Source of the DNA: Vibrio amylolyticus
GTDB lineage: Bacteria; Pseudomonadota; Gammaproteobacteria; Enterobacterales; Vibrionaceae
DNA: 64,000 nucleotides
Direction: 5' to 3'
Assembly (NCBI RefSeq): GCF_023145695.1
Contig: NZ_JAJHVV010000004.1
Location: forward strand, 1-64,000
Part shown: piece after piece, positions 8,586 to 19,081 of the stretch
Position numbering within the stretch: position 1 is the first letter of the stretch
Layout: each line of letters begins with the position of its first letter
Translations under genes and position numbers: made by a program
The notes under the pieces: generated by a model
What the model was told of the DNA's origin: nothing
What the model saw: only the letters and a program-made list of their open reading frames with translations
Databases searched by the model: none

Positions 8586-11459
8586 ATGGAAAAGACATAC
8601 AACCCAACATCAATCGAACAAGCGCTATACCAAGCTTGGGAAGAGAAAGGCTACTTTAAGCCACACGGTGACACTTCAAAAGAAGCGTACAGCATCATGA
8701 TCCCGCCACCAAACGTTACTGGTAGCCTGCACATGGGTCACGCCTTCCAAGATACCATCATGGATACTTTGATTCGTGCTGAGCGTATGAAGGGTAAAAA
8801 CACCCTTTGGCAAGTAGGTACTGACCACGCTGGTATCGCAACTCAAATGGTTGTTGAGCGCAAGATTGCTGCTGAAGAAGGTAAAACCAAGCACGACTAC
8901 GGCCGTGAAGCGTTTATCGATAAAATCTGGGATTGGAAAGCTGAATCAGGTGGCACGATCACTCAACAGCTTCGTCGTCTTGGTGCTTCTGTTGACTGGG
9001 ATCGTGAACGTTTCACTATGGATGATGGTCTATCAGCTGCCACTCAAGAAGTGTTTGTTCGTCTCTACGAAGAAGATCTAATCTACCGTGGTAAGCGCCT
9101 AGTTAACTGGGATCCAAAGCTTCACACAGCTATCTCTGATCTAGAAGTAGAAAACAAAGATAAAAAAGGTTTCATGTGGCACTTCCGCTACCCACTAGCG
9201 AACGGTGTTAAAACGGCTGATGGTAAAGACTACATTGTTGTAGCGACGACTCGTCCTGAAACCATGCTTGGTGATACCGGTGTTGCTGTTAACCCAGAAG
9301 ATCCTCGCTACAAAGATCTTATCGGCAAAGAGATCCTACTTCCTATTGTTAACCGTCTTATCCCAATTGTTGGTGATGAACACGCAGACATGGAAAAAGG
9401 CACAGGTTGTGTGAAGATCACTCCTGCTCACGACTTTAACGATTACGAAGTCGGTAAACGTCACGCCCTACCGATGATCAACATCTTGACCTTTAATGGT
9501 GATATTCGCGATGCTGCGGAAATCTTCAATACTAATGGTGAAGAGAGCGACGTTTACGGTACTGAACTTCCAGCTAAATACCACGGTATGGAGCGCTTTG
9601 CTGCACGTCGTGCAATCGTTGCTGAATTTGAAGAAATTGGCCTTCTTGACGAAATCAAAGATCACGATCTAACCGTCCCTTACGGTGACCGTGGTGGTGT
9701 AGTTATCGAGCCAATGCTAACTGACCAATGGTACGTACGCACTGCACCGCTTGCAGAGCCAGCGGTAAAAGCGGTTGAAGATGGCGAAATCCAGTTCGTT
9801 CCTAAGCAGTATGAAAACATGTACTTCGCTTGGATGCGTGACGTTCAAGACTGGTGTATCTCTCGTCAACTTTGGTGGGGGCACCGTATTCCAGCTTGGT
9901 ATGACAACGACGGTAAAGTTTACGTTGGACGTACAGAAGAAGAAGTGCGTGAGAAAAACAATCTAGCGCCTGTTGTTGTACTTAAGCAAGACGACGATGT
10001 TCTGGATACTTGGTTTTCTTCTGCTCTTTGGACGTTTGGCACACAAGGCTGGCCGGAAGATACTGAAGCGCTGAAAACGTTCCACCCATCAGACGTACTG
10101 GTATCAGGTTTTGATATCATCTTCTTCTGGGTTGCTCGTATGATCATGATGACGATGCACTTCTGTAAAGATGAAGATGGTAAGTCGCAAGTACCATTTA
10201 AGACCGTTTACATGACAGGTCTTATCCGTGATGAAAACGGCGACAAGATGTCTAAGTCAAAAGGTAACGTACTTGACCCAATCGATATGATTGATGGTAT
10301 TGGTCTTGAAGAGCTTGTTGAGAAGCGTTGTGGCAACATGATGCAACCTAAACTTGCGAAGAAGATTGAAAAAGCGACACGCAAAACTTTTGAAGACGGT
10401 ATCGAACCATACGGTACTGACGCACTGCGTTTCACTCTCGCTGCTATGGCCTCTACTGGCCGTGACATCAACTGGGATATGAAGCGTCTTGAAGGGTACC
10501 GTAACTTCTGTAACAAGCTATGGAACGCAAGCCGTTACGTACTGATGAATACAGAAGAACACGATTGTGGCATGACGTTATCAGCAGAAGACCGTGCAAA
10601 CATGGAATTCTCTCTGGCGGATAAGTGGATTGAATCTCAATTCGAAGTGGCAGCGAAAGAGTTTAATGCGCATCTAGACAACTACCGTCTAGACATGGCA
10701 GCAAACACACTTTACGAATTCATCTGGAACCAATTCTGTGATTGGTACTTAGAGCTAACGAAACCTGTTCTGTGGAAAGGCACCGAAGCTCAGCAACAAG
10801 CGACTCGCTACATGCTGATCACTGTTCTAGAGAAAACGCTACGTCTCGCGCACCCTGTTATTCCTTACATCACGGAATCTATCTGGCAGAGCGTGAAACC
10901 TCTCGTTGACGGTGTGGAAGGTGAGACAATCATGACTCAAGCGCTTCCTCAGTTTAATGAAGATAACTTCAACGCTGATATCGTTGCTGATATTGAGTGG
11001 GTTAAGACTTTCATTACCGCTATCCGTAATCTTCGTGCTGAGTACGATATTGCTCCAAGCAAAGGCTTAGAAGTCATGATGAAAGTCGCTGACGAACAAG
11101 ATGCTGCTCGCATTGAAGCAAACAAGATTGTTCTGACCTCTCTAGCTAAACTGGACGATATTAAAGTTCTCGCTGACGGTGAAGAGACTCCTGCCTGTGC
11201 AACTAAACTGGTTGGCAAGTCTGAGCTAATGATTCCAATGGCAGGCCTAATCGATAAAGATGCAGAGCTTGCTCGCTTAGATAAAGAAGTAGCGAAGACT
11301 CAAGGCGAAGTTAAACGTATTGAAGGTAAGTTAAGCAACGAAGGTTTTGTTGCTAAAGCCCCTGAAGTCGTAATAACAAAAGAGCGTGAAAAGCTTGAAA
11401 GCTATAAAGAGACACTCGTTAAGCTAGAAGAACAAAAAGCAACGATTGCAGAGCTATAA
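8586..11459 (+). CDS. valS: Valyl-tRNA synthetase
   Basis: Class I aminoacyl-tRNA synthetase charging tRNA-Val. 957 residues (E. coli 951). HIGH-type motif HMGH at 49-52 and KMSKS at 554-558; the editing (CP1) domain lies between, with [15 protein letters not shown]-terminal coiled coil (about 890-957) typical of ValS closes the protein. The start [12 protein letters not shown] matches E. coli MEKTYNPQDIEQ; the frame is open 14 codons further upstream but without homology. Ends at a hairpin terminator. Confidence 0.98.
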   Translation: MEKTYNPTSIEQALYQAWEEKGYFKPHGDTSKEAYSIMIPPPNVTGSLHMGHAFQDTIMDTLIRAERMKGKNTLWQVGTDHAGIATQMVVERKIAAEEGKTKHDYGREAFIDKIWDWKAESGGTITQQLRRLGASVDWDRERFTMDDGLSAATQEVFVRLYEEDLIYRGKRLVNWDPKLHTAISDLEVENKDKKGFMWHFRYPLANGVKTADGKDYIVVATTRPETMLGDTGVAVNPEDPRYKDLIGKEILLPIVNRLIPIVGDEHADMEKGTGCVKITPAHDFNDYEVGKRHALPMINILTFNGDIRDAAEIFNTNGEESDVYGTELPAKYHGMERFAARRAIVAEFEEIGLLDEIKDHDLTVPYGDRGGVVIEPMLTDQWYVRTAPLAEPAVKAVEDGEIQFVPKQYENMYFAWMRDVQDWCISRQLWWGHRIPAWYDNDGKVYVGRTEEEVREKNNLAPVVVLKQDDDVLDTWFSSALWTFGTQGWPEDTEALKTFHPSDVLVSGFDIIFFWVARMIMMTMHFCKDEDGKSQVPFKTVYMTGLIRDENGDKMSKSKGNVLDPIDMIDGIGLEELVEKRCGNMMQPKLAKKIEKATRKTFEDGIEPYGTDALRFTLAAMASTGRDINWDMKRLEGYRNFCNKLWNASRYVLMNTEEHDCGMTLSAEDRANMEFSLADKWIESQFEVAAKEFNAHLDNYRLDMAANTLYEFIWNQFCDWYLELTKPVLWKGTEAQQQATRYMLITVLEKTLRLAHPVIPYITESIWQSVKPLVDGVEGETIMTQALPQFNEDNFNADIVADIEWVKTFITAIRNLRAEYDIAPSKGLEVMMKVADEQDAARIEANKIVLTSLAKLDDIKVLADGEETPACATKLVGKSELMIPMAGLIDKDAELARLDKEVAKTQGEVKRIEGKLSNEGFVAKAPEVVITKEREKLESYKETLVKLEEQKATIAEL

Positions 11460-11489
11460 CCATCTTTAGATAATTTGCATTATTTATTA

Positions 11490-11517
11490 AAAGGCCAGTC
11501 ATTGACTGGTCTTTTTT
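11490..11517 (+). terminator. valS terminator
   Basis: Hairpin built on GGCCAGTCA / TGACTGGTC followed by TTTTTT, about 30 bp after the valS stop. Confidence 0.85.
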
Positions 11518-11625
11518 ATTTCCCCTCTTTACTTGATAATATTTCTATCAATAAATTTGATGGAGTGAGCATTTATCTTCTTTCTTATCGCTATACTAAA
11601 ATAAAGAATAGAGTTGGGGCCTTAT

Positions 11626-12351
11626 ATGAAACGTGCTTTACTACTAATCAGTGCTCTCTTCATTACACTTTCTTCATTCTCTGCCATAGCAAGTAATGAA
11701 ACCAAAGTAATCAAAATCTCAGCGGGAGAATGGCCACCATTCATTGGTCAAAATTTAAAAGATTTTGGCTATGTGGGTAAAACAATTCAGCAAGTATTCG
11801 CAAGCCAAGGCTATCAAGTCGAATTTCATTTTTACCCTTGGAAGCGAGCGTATAAAAAAGCCAGTGATGGTGAGTACGTTGCGACAGCAGTTTGGATGTT
11901 TGCTAAGGAACGTACTGAACACTTTATTTATAGTGACCCTGTTGCTCAAGAGCAGTTTGTTTTCTTTCACCTCAAAGAAGAGGACTTTCAGTGGCAATCT
12001 CTTGACGATCTCATCAATAAACATTTAGGTGGTGGACTAGGCTACAGTTATGGTGAAGAACTTGATAGCATGATCAACACTCAGCAAGTCACTATCAATC
12101 GCGTAGAAAGCCCAAGTAAAGCCTTCCAACTACTAAAATATCGCAGAGTTGATCTTGTTCCAGAAGAGAAGCACATTGGGTTGTTTTCATTAAGTAAATT
12201 ACCAATTGAGACTCAAGAACTTATTACCTATCACCCCGTTCCATTTCTTAGCAATGACAGTTACGTATTATTCTCGAAAACTCATCCTGAAAGCGAAAAA
12301 CTGATAACGATATTTAACCAAGGCTTAAAAGAATATCAAGCCTCCCCATAA
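11626..12351 (+). CDS. Periplasmic solute-binding protein, amino-acid (SBP_bac_3) type
   Basis: 241-residue protein with a clear signal peptide (MKRALLLISALFITLSSFSAIA, cut after about residue 23) and the SBP_bac_3 fold: ISAGEWPPFIG, a YPWKRAYK stretch and the ERTEHFIYSDP element. Such short proteins in vibrios are often not part of an ABC operon, and no ABC genes are near. Ligand unknown. The chosen ATG is four codons inside a longer TTG-started frame; TGGGG lies just upstream. The next gene is a symporter 244 bp away, with no proven link. Confidence 0.8.
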   Translation: MKRALLLISALFITLSSFSAIASNETKVIKISAGEWPPFIGQNLKDFGYVGKTIQQVFASQGYQVEFHFYPWKRAYKKASDGEYVATAVWMFAKERTEHFIYSDPVAQEQFVFFHLKEEDFQWQSLDDLINKHLGGGLGYSYGEELDSMINTQQVTINRVESPSKAFQLLKYRRVDLVPEEKHIGLFSLSKLPIETQELITYHPVPFLSNDSYVLFSKTHPESEKLITIFNQGLKEYQASP

Positions 12352-12595
12352 GGCAATCTTCACCATTAACTTCTAATCACAAATCAGAATTTACATCTAT
12401 AACTCAACGTAATAACCAATACATATCACCAACATAATCACTTAAAATAGTTACAAAATTTAAATAACACTTCTAAATCACAAAATAGATTGGTCACTCC
12501 CTATATACTCCTCCCAACAATAAAAATTACAACTAAGTTATTGTAATTAAATAACAAAAACCATAACCAACATCAATAGTTCAGAGGATTTAATA
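12352..12595. other. AT-rich gap before the DAACS transporter
   Basis: Very AT-rich spacer. I see no terminator after the binding-protein gene and no confident -35/-10 pair; TATACT near 12505 is the best -10 candidate. AGAGGA at the end is the ribosome site of the transporter. Confidence 0.4.
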
Positions 12596-13777
12596 ATGAA
12601 TCTAGTCACCAAGCTCGTCGCAGGTATCGCTAGCGGTATCGTCGTGGGATCGTTTGCTCCAGATATCATCGTTCGACTGTTTTTAACCTTTCAACAAATC
12701 GGTGGACAGCTCATCGGTTTTACCATTCCATTAATCATTTTATTTTACATCGCGAGCGGTATTGCAAGTTTGCCGAAGAATTCTGGTAATCTGCTAGGTA
12801 AAACCATTGGCCTTGCGTATGGATCTACGATCATTGCTGGCTGTTTAGCATTTTTTGCGGCAAGTATCGTTCTATCAGGCCTATCACCAAGTGTTGCAAC
12901 TGAAACTGAAGCGGTCCGCTCACTGACTGGCTTTATTAGCTTAGAAATCCCTGCGATCTTTGGTGTAATGACCGCTCTTGCACTTGCTTTCCTATTCGGA
13001 ATTGGGATATCAGTGACGGAAAGCCTAACACTAAAGAAACTGGCTGATGAAGGTCGAAACATTGTTGATCTACTACTATCTAAAGTCATTATTCCAATGC
13101 TGCCTATCTACATCGCGGGTGTATTCGCCAACATGGCAGCGGAAGGAACTGTATTTAGCACACTTAAAACGTTCGGTGTTGTTCTAATTACTGCGATTGT
13201 CGTTCACTGGATCTGGATCAGCATTCAATATGTTATTGCAGGTATGGTCAGTGGCAAGTCACCGCTGGCTTTGATCAAAACAATGTTGCCAGCCTACTTT
13301 ACGGCGCTAGGAACCATGTCTTCAGCAGCAACGATTCCTGTAACGCTAAAGCAAACCAAAGAGAATGGTGTAAAAGAACCCATTGCCAACTTTACTATCC
13401 CACTGTGTGCAACCATCCACCTTTCTGGTTCAACCATCACACTTGTATTATGCGCAACAGCGGTGATGGCTTTAAGCACCAATATTGAAATGGTTTCGTT
13501 CTTTAACATGATTCCATTCATTATGATGCTTGGTATTACGATGATTGCCGCACCGGGTGCTCCAGGTGGCGCAGTAATGGCCGCGCTAGGTTTAATGGCT
13601 TCTATGCTTGGCTTTGGTGAAGCAGAACTTGCTCTTATGATTGCCCTATACATGGCACAAGATAGCTTTGGTACGGCGTGTAATATTACCGGTGATGGCG
13701 CAATATCAATGCTGGTGAATCGTACGGCTGACGATAGTGACGCTGAAAAAATAGAACAACCTGTCACGACGAGCTAA
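12596..13777 (+). CDS. Dicarboxylate/amino acid:cation symporter (DAACS family)
   Basis: 393-residue inner-membrane symporter of the glutamate/dicarboxylate (GltP/DctA/SstT-like) family. Family landmarks: a re-entrant serine motif TMSSAATIPVTL (about residues 240-251), a second hairpin with APGAPGGAV, and the ligand-binding GTACNITGDGAI near 361-372 corresponding to the NxTGD signature. About eight membrane helices. The aspartate-rich C-terminus is cytoplasmic. Substrate not predictable from sequence alone; amino acid or C4-dicarboxylate likely. AGAGGA precedes the ATG. Confidence 0.88.
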   Translation: MNLVTKLVAGIASGIVVGSFAPDIIVRLFLTFQQIGGQLIGFTIPLIILFYIASGIASLPKNSGNLLGKTIGLAYGSTIIAGCLAFFAASIVLSGLSPSVATETEAVRSLTGFISLEIPAIFGVMTALALAFLFGIGISVTESLTLKKLADEGRNIVDLLLSKVIIPMLPIYIAGVFANMAAEGTVFSTLKTFGVVLITAIVVHWIWISIQYVIAGMVSGKSPLALIKTMLPAYFTALGTMSSAATIPVTLKQTKENGVKEPIANFTIPLCATIHLSGSTITLVLCATAVMALSTNIEMVSFFNMIPFIMMLGITMIAAPGAPGGAVMAALGLMASMLGFGEAELALMIALYMAQDSFGTACNITGDGAISMLVNRTADDSDAEKIEQPVTTS

Positions 13778-13798
13778 AGTAAAAAATATACATTGAAT

Positions 13799-13827
13799 AA
13801 AAAATGCCAGTTGTACTGGCATTTTTT
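13799..13827. terminator. Bidirectional terminator, symporter / dehydrogenase
   Basis: Hairpin AAATGCCAGT / ACTGGCATTT flanked by A- and T-runs between convergent genes. Confidence 0.9.
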
Positions 13828-13852
13828 ATGTGTTGGAAGAGAGTTTAAACCG

Positions 13853-14830
13853 TTAAACCACTCTATTTTTCACGTCACCGCGCTCGAAAGCGGTAATGTT
13901 ATCCATCAGTATATCCGCTAACTTTTGAATAGAAGAGTCACTTCCCCAAGCAACATGCGGTGTCAGCAGTAAGTTTGGCATATCCATATTTGCTATCAGG
14001 GGGTTACTTTCATCGGTGGGCTCTTGAGTAAACACATCAACCCCAGCTCCCGCTATCTGGCCAGATTTCAATGCATCAACAAGCGCCTGTTCATCCACAA
14101 GGCCACCACGTCCTGTATTAATCAAAATGGCACTGGATTTCATTTTGTTAAATTCAGCTTCAGAAATTAGATTTTCGGTTTGCTCTGTTAATGGGCAATG
14201 AAGTGTAATAGCATCAGAAAGTTGCAGCACTAATTCAAAGGGAAGATAACCGGTTCGGCAATCCATCATCTCTTGTTTAGATTCACTTTTTCTTTCAGCA
14301 AACAGCACCTTCATGCCCAGAGCTTTGGCAAGTGTCGCCGTTGCCTGCCCTAGTGCTCCACTCCCAATGATCCCCAATGTGGAACCCGCGATATCCCCAA
14401 TAGGATGTGTAAAGAAACAAAACTGCTTATTACGCTGCCATTCACCCGAGGCAATATCTTGATGATAGCCAAAAAGATTACGTCTTAATGCAAACAACAT
14501 CGCGATCACATGTTCAGGCACCGATTGTGTCGCGTAGCCTTGTACATTGGTCACTGCGATATTGGCACGACGGCAATATTCAACATCGATATTGTTGTAG
14601 CCGGTAGCCGATACCGCAATTAAACGCATATTAGGAAGCTTCGAAAGAGTCTCTGCATCAAGTACTACCTTATTGACGATGACAATATCCGCATTTTTTA
14701 GTCGTTCAACGACTTCATCAGGCTTACTATAATCGTACTCAACCCATTGATGCTCAAAAGGAAGCTCTGCTAGCTTAATTTGACTTGGGATTGTCGCTCT
14801 ATCGAGAAAAACCACTACAGGTACAGTCAT
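13853..14830 (-). CDS. D-2-hydroxyacid dehydrogenase (glycerate/hydroxypyruvate type)
   Basis: NAD(P)-dependent reductase of 2-keto acids, 325 residues. Nucleotide-binding GSGALGQATA at 156-165; catalytic triad visible as R241 (NTGRGG), E270 (VFTQEP) and H292 (LTPHVAWG). Closest recalled annotation is glycerate/hydroxypyruvate reductase; substrate is not proven. AAGGAAG sits just before the ATG. It follows rluA and rapA on the same strand with a short gap, so read-through from rluA is possible. Confidence 0.88.
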   Translation of the reverse strand: MTVPVVVFLDRATIPSQIKLAELPFEHQWVEYDYSKPDEVVERLKNADIVIVNKVVLDAETLSKLPNMRLIAVSATGYNNIDVEYCRRANIAVTNVQGYATQSVPEHVIAMLFALRRNLFGYHQDIASGEWQRNKQFCFFTHPIGDIAGSTLGIIGSGALGQATATLAKALGMKVLFAERKSESKQEMMDCRTGYLPFELVLQLSDAITLHCPLTEQTENLISEAEFNKMKSSAILINTGRGGLVDEQALVDALKSGQIAGAGVDVFTQEPTDESNPLIANMDMPNLLLTPHVAWGSDSSIQKLADILMDNITAFERGDVKNRVV

Positions 14831-14861
14831 CTTACTTCCTTATCTCTAATCAAGCCCTCGC

Positions 14862-15599
14862 CTAGCAACGAGGGAGAGTTTTATAATCGGGTAATGTTTC
14901 AGGACATTCGAAGTGTTGCAGAATTCGAGCCTCTGCAACGGGGTAAAAATCACACGGTACAAAAATGGTCTGGCGCTTTTGTGTCACAGGGTGGTAAAAG
15001 CTCAACTCTGCAGCGTGCAGTTCTAATCGTGTGGTGAACGCTTGCGCTTCTTCTGTAGAATAAAACTCATCACCGACAATCGCATTCCCTAAAGCCTGCA
15101 TATGAACACGCAGCTGATGCGATCGTCCAGTTACGGGAAGTAACCTAACAACAGAGGTCTTCTTCTCACGCTCAACCACTTGATATTTGGTTTGAGAAGG
15201 TTTGCCATCTTTAAAACAGACTTTCTGCCTTGGTCTGTTTGGCCAATCACAGATAAGGGGAAGATCAATTTCTCCCTCCTCCTGCTCTACCTGACCCCAG
15301 ACTCGTGCGTAATAGATTTTATGCGTTAGGCGATACTGGAACTGCTTTTTAAGCGAGCGCTCTGCCTCTTTATTTTTAGCCAGAAGCATCAATCCAGATG
15401 TCGACATATCCAAGCGGTGCACTACCTGAATCTCTGGGTACTCCGCCACCAATCGGCTCCACATGCTGTCGTAGTGTTCCGCCAAACGACCTGGAACGGA
15501 AAGCAGCCCTGAGGGCTTATTGACCGCGAGAATATCCTCATCTTCATAAACGATATCAATCCAAGGGTCCGTCGGTGGCGTGTATTCAAGCATGGCCAT
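14862..15599 (-). CDS. rluA: Dual-specificity rRNA/tRNA pseudouridine synthase RluA
   Basis: Converts U746 of 23S rRNA and U32 of several tRNAs to pseudouridine (known for E. coli RluA). 245 residues; the catalytic motif HRLDMSTSG has Asp64, with LLPVTGRSHQLRVHM as the second family signature. No S4 domain, consistent with RluA rather than RluC/D. The neighbour rapA is also beside rluA in E. coli, supporting the assignment. A GC-rich hairpin overlaps the stop codon (CCCTCG / CGAGGG) but lacks a good T-run. Confidence 0.93.
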   Translation of the reverse strand: MAMLEYTPPTDPWIDIVYEDEDILAVNKPSGLLSVPGRLAEHYDSMWSRLVAEYPEIQVVHRLDMSTSGLMLLAKNKEAERSLKKQFQYRLTHKIYYARVWGQVEQEEGEIDLPLICDWPNRPRQKVCFKDGKPSQTKYQVVEREKKTSVVRLLPVTGRSHQLRVHMQALGNAIVGDEFYSTEEAQAFTTRLELHAAELSFYHPVTQKRQTIFVPCDFYPVAEARILQHFECPETLPDYKTLPRC

Positions 15600-15630
15600 A
15601 TAAACGTCTCAAAATAAATTATAAATAGAA

Positions 15631-15681
15631 TAAAAAAATTGCTCCTAGCGATACAGCTATGCAGCCATCGTTAGAAGCAAT
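15631..15681 (-). terminator. rapA terminator
   Basis: Fifteen-base imperfect arms (15638-15652 and 15667-15681) around a short inner stem, followed on the minus strand by seven T. Located about 50 bp after the rapA stop and before rluA. Confidence 0.75.
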
Positions 15682-15728
15682 GATATTGCGTTTTCACTGT
15701 AAACTGAGCTGAGTCAGATACCTAAATA

Positions 15729-18635
15729 TTAGTTATGACTGACCACAATCAAGCGTAACGAATCAAGGTTAACTTGAGCCTTGCTAATGTACTGTGTTAG
15801 CTCTTTGATCTGAGCGTCAATTGCTTCAATTTCTTCATCACGAATATTCGGGTTCACTGCTTTCAGTGCCTGCAATCGCTCAAGTTCGCCATTTAAGCTC
15901 GCTTGCATCTCTTGCTGCGCCTGTTCGCGTACTGCTTCAACCTTTTCAGTTACTAGGTTTTCACCGGCTTCTATCAAGCTATGAACTTCATTCTGTACTG
16001 AAGAAACCAATTTACTCGCTAAGTGGCGATTCACAGGGCTAAGCTGACGGTTAAAACTATCAAACTCAACTTGCGCTGAAAGATCGTTACCACGTCCGTC
16101 CATCATCAAGCGAATTGGCGTTTGTGGTAGGAATCGAGTAATGCCACTGCGTTTAGGTGCTTGTGCATCCACAACATAAATCAGCTCAAGAAGTAAGGTA
16201 CCAACAGGTAACGCTTTGTTTTTCAAAAGCGATACCGCCGACGCCCCAACCCCTTCACTCATCAATAGGTCGATACCGCCTTGGATCATTGGGTGTTCCC
16301 AGCTGATGAAGTTCATATCTTCACGAGAGAGTGCGGTTTCACGGTCAAAAGTGATCGTTGCCCCTTCGTAAGGAAGACCTGGGTAACTAGGTACCATCAT
16401 GTGTTCTGATGGCGTTACCACAAGCGCATTTTCACCTTTATCGTCTTGGTTTAACCCAATGGTATCAAACAAGCTTAGTGCGAAAGTAACAAGGTTAGTG
16501 TCGCCATCTGTTGCTGAAATAGTATCAACAATCGCTTGCGCTTTATCACCACCATTAGAGTGCATCTCAAGCAGTCTGTCGCGACCATGCTCAAGTTGCG
16601 ATTTAAGCTCTTTATTCATCTTCGCAGATTCTGAGATGACGTCATCAAGCTGATCGATTTCCCCAGAGGCTAGCATATCCACTAACGCATTAGAGTATTC
16701 GTCATAGACAGCACGACCTGTTGGGCAGGTTTCTCTAAAGGCATTTAAACCTTCATCGAACCAACGCGCTAGGATAGCTTGAGAAGTCCCTTTCAAGTAC
16801 GGAACATGGATATCAATATCACGCTGCTGACCAATTCGGTCTAAACGACCAATACGCTGCTCTAGTAGGTCTGGGTTAAACGGTAGATCGAACATAACCA
16901 GTTGATTAGCGAATTGGAAGTTACGCCCTTCTGAGCCGATTTCACTACACAGTAGAACCTGAGCGCCACCCTCTTCTTGAGCAAAATACGCTGCCGCTTT
17001 ATCACGTTCAATGATTGACATGCCTTCGTGGAAAACCGTTGCACGAATGCCTTCACGCTCACGCAGTGCTTGCTCTAGCTGAAGCGCTGTGCTTGCACGA
17101 GAAGCAATCACGAGGATCTTTTCGCTACGTTTTTCTTGAACTTTTTCAATCAACCAGTTTACGCGTGAATCAAACTGCCACCAGCTTGCATCATCACCTT
17201 CAAACTCTTGAAAGATCTCTTCTGGATATAGGTTTTTCAGAGCGCGCGCTTGAGGTGTTATCTTTCCGCCAATCAAACCAGAAACACGCATTGATGTTGT
17301 GTACTGAGATGGAATTTCCATTGGCATCAAATGAACGTTACGCGTTGGGAAACCTTTGATTGCAGCACGGGTATTTCTAAACAATACGCGCCCTGTACCG
17401 TGGCGGTCCATCAAGTTATCAATCAGCTCTTGGCGTGCATTCACCTTCGCTTCTTCATGCTCGTCATTTTCAATAATGCGGAATAAAGGCTCTACATCTT
17501 GCTCAGACAAAAGCTCTGTGATTTGATTTTTCGCATCGTTCTCTAGCTTTTGGCCCGAGAAAAGTGCCGCGACAGAGTCTGCGACAGGTGCGTACTGTTC
17601 TTCTTCTTGAACAAACGCTTCGTAATCATAGAAACGATCTGGATCAAGAAGTCGCAGTCGAGCAAAGTGACTTTCACGACCTAACTGTTCAGGTGTTGCT
17701 GTTAGTAGTAAGACACCCGCTGTTTTTTCAGCAAGCCCTTCAATGACTTGATATTCACGGCTTGGTTTTTCTTGGCTCCACTCAAGGTGATGTGCTTCAT
17801 CAACCACCAACAGATCCCAATCGGCATCCATGGCTTGCTCAAAGCGGCGACGACTCTTACGGATAAAATCTAAAGAACACAGCACATATTGCTGAGTATC
17901 AAATGGGTTTTCCGCTTCCGCAAATGCTTCAATACAGCGCTCTTCATCAAAAATAGAGAAGTGCAGATTAAAGCGACGCATCATTTCAACCAGCCATTGG
18001 TGTTGAAGCGTTTCAGGAACCACAATAAGAATACGTTCAGCGCTGCCCGATAGTACTTGCTGATGGATGATCATGCCTGCTTCAATGGTTTTACCTAGGC
18101 CTACTTCATCTGCAAGTAAAACACGCGGCGCATGGCGACGACCCACTTCATGAGCAATATATAATTGGTGAGGGATCAAACCTGCGCGCATACCACACAA
18201 ACCGCGCATTGGGCTTTTGTGTTGCTCAAACTGGTTCGTCAGCGCTTTATAGCGAAGCACGAAGTTGTCCATACGATCAACTTGGCCAGCAAACAGCTTA
18301 TCTTGAGGCTTATTAAAGCGGATATTATTACTGAGCATGATCTCGCGTAAGATCACCTCTTCGCCATTGTCACTTCGTGCACCAAGATAGAAGAAGACAC
18401 CTTTGTTCTCTTCAACTTGTTCAACCTTGATTGACCAGCCCTCTTGACTTTCAACGACATCACCGACATTAAATGTCACTCGGGTTACGGGAGCATCGCT
18501 GCGTGCATAAACACGGTTTTCTTCCGCAGCAGCAAACATTAGTGTGACTGTACGAGCATCCATTGCTACTACGGTACCTAAACCTAAATCGCTTTCCGTA
18601 TCGCTGATCCAGCGCTGGCCCAAAGCAAATGTCAT
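15729..18635 (-). CDS. rapA: RNA polymerase recycling ATPase RapA (HepA)
   Basis: SWI2/SNF2-family ATPase that binds core RNA polymerase and recycles it from stalled post-termination complexes. 968 residues, the same length as E. coli RapA. N-terminal Tudor-like domains (about 1-107), Walker A region DEVGLGKT at 176-183, DEAH at 279-282, LLLTATP following, and the helicase C lobe with IGRLDRIGQ near 600. Long helical C-terminal region. Transcribed divergently from the PIN-PhoH gene across a 446-bp gap. Confidence 0.97.
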   Translation of the reverse strand: MTFALGQRWISDTESDLGLGTVVAMDARTVTLMFAAAEENRVYARSDAPVTRVTFNVGDVVESQEGWSIKVEQVEENKGVFFYLGARSDNGEEVILREIMLSNNIRFNKPQDKLFAGQVDRMDNFVLRYKALTNQFEQHKSPMRGLCGMRAGLIPHQLYIAHEVGRRHAPRVLLADEVGLGKTIEAGMIIHQQVLSGSAERILIVVPETLQHQWLVEMMRRFNLHFSIFDEERCIEAFAEAENPFDTQQYVLCSLDFIRKSRRRFEQAMDADWDLLVVDEAHHLEWSQEKPSREYQVIEGLAEKTAGVLLLTATPEQLGRESHFARLRLLDPDRFYDYEAFVQEEEQYAPVADSVAALFSGQKLENDAKNQITELLSEQDVEPLFRIIENDEHEEAKVNARQELIDNLMDRHGTGRVLFRNTRAAIKGFPTRNVHLMPMEIPSQYTTSMRVSGLIGGKITPQARALKNLYPEEIFQEFEGDDASWWQFDSRVNWLIEKVQEKRSEKILVIASRASTALQLEQALREREGIRATVFHEGMSIIERDKAAAYFAQEEGGAQVLLCSEIGSEGRNFQFANQLVMFDLPFNPDLLEQRIGRLDRIGQQRDIDIHVPYLKGTSQAILARWFDEGLNAFRETCPTGRAVYDEYSNALVDMLASGEIDQLDDVISESAKMNKELKSQLEHGRDRLLEMHSNGGDKAQAIVDTISATDGDTNLVTFALSLFDTIGLNQDDKGENALVVTPSEHMMVPSYPGLPYEGATITFDRETALSREDMNFISWEHPMIQGGIDLLMSEGVGASAVSLLKNKALPVGTLLLELIYVVDAQAPKRSGITRFLPQTPIRLMMDGRGNDLSAQVEFDSFNRQLSPVNRHLASKLVSSVQNEVHSLIEAGENLVTEKVEAVREQAQQEMQASLNGELERLQALKAVNPNIRDEEIEAIDAQIKELTQYISKAQVNLDSLRLIVVSHN

Positions 18636-18733
18636 GAATCGACTACCTCATTATTCAAAGTTGAAAATATTCTTTGTTATTTTAGTTTGTATTTCAGTAT
18701 GGAGATAAAAAGGATTATCAAAAGAGAATAATA

Positions 18734-18787
18734 ATGAAAAATCCACACCAAAAAAGGTCGCTAATCTTACTTGAAGCTGTGATATAG
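18734..18787 (+). CDS. Candidate 17-residue leader peptide upstream of phoH
   Basis: Short reading frame MKNPHQKRSLILLEAVI with AAGAGAATAATA before the ATG. Its stop lies 4 bp before a terminator-like hairpin with an A-T6 tail, the spatial pattern of a leader peptide and attenuator. No run of a single amino acid suggests a ligand. Expression is unproven and chance occurrence is possible. Confidence 0.3.
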   Translation: MKNPHQKRSLILLEAVI

Positions 18788-18793
18788 GTCACG
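18778..18793. promoter_or_regulatory. CRP-type palindrome
   Basis: TGTGA-N6-TCACG, nine of ten positions of the CRP half-site consensus. It lies 80-100 bp upstream of the extended -10 of phoH and overlaps the last codons of the small ORF and the start of the hairpin. Confidence 0.45.
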
Positions 18794-18811
18794 AGGTATC
18801 CTCGTATTTTT
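18791..18811 (+). terminator. Terminator-like hairpin between rapA and phoH
   Basis: ACGAGG / CCTCGT with a 3-nt loop followed by ATTTTTT on the plus strand. No annotated plus-strand gene ends here, so it would end a short leader or small RNA reading toward phoH. Confidence 0.5.
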
Positions 18812-18872
18812 TAACAGAAGTTGGTCCGCCATCAAACTGTAAGAAAAGCGTGTCATTTGTGTATTTGAGTGT

Positions 18873-18881
18873 TGCTATACT
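18873..18881 (+). promoter_or_regulatory. Extended -10 promoter upstream of phoH
   Basis: TGC-TATACT matches the extended -10 consensus (TGnTATAAT) with one mismatch; no good -35 is visible, as usual for this promoter type. It lies 200 bp before the phoH start, leaving a long leader. Confidence 0.45.
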
Positions 18882-18934
18882 CGTTAAAGAATACGCATAA
18901 TTTTGAGTCCGAATAGGATTTTCTGGCACAAAAC

Positions 18935-19051
18935 ATGCTGTTCTCAGGTATAGAAATTGATCAACACGGGTTTGCAGTTGTTAGTGTACAGAGCGACACA
19001 TCTTCTAAGCGCGTTATGACTTTGTCACCTTCTGCAAGCAATGATTGCTAA
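18935..19051 (+). CDS. Small ORF (38 residues) preceding phoH
   Basis: Open frame MLFSGIEIDQHGFAVVSV followed by a Ser/Thr-rich tail, ending 30 bp before the phoH start. Composition looks protein-like, but the nearest AGGA is about 15 nt upstream of the ATG, too far for efficient initiation. It could be a small protein, the remnant of an N-terminal extension in another frame, or noise. Confidence 0.25.
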   Translation: MLFSGIEIDQHGFAVVSVQSDTSSKRVMTLSPSASNDC

Positions 19052-19081
19052 GCAATGCCGACTCTCGGCAAGGAGACGCTT

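Larger units (their letters stand above)
18636..19081. other. 446-bp rapA/phoH intergenic region
   Basis: Divergent control region. On the plus strand it holds a 17-codon ORF followed by a terminator-like hairpin, a CRP-type palindrome overlapping the hairpin, an extended -10 element and a 38-codon ORF ending just before the phoH ribosome site. Each is listed separately. On the minus strand I see no confident rapA promoter. Confidence 0.6.

Noticed and set aside
14854..14873. Terminator at the end of rluA
   Set aside because: The CCCTCG/CGAGGG hairpin overlaps the rluA stop codon but has no adequate T-run on the minus strand, so I mention it only in the gene entry.
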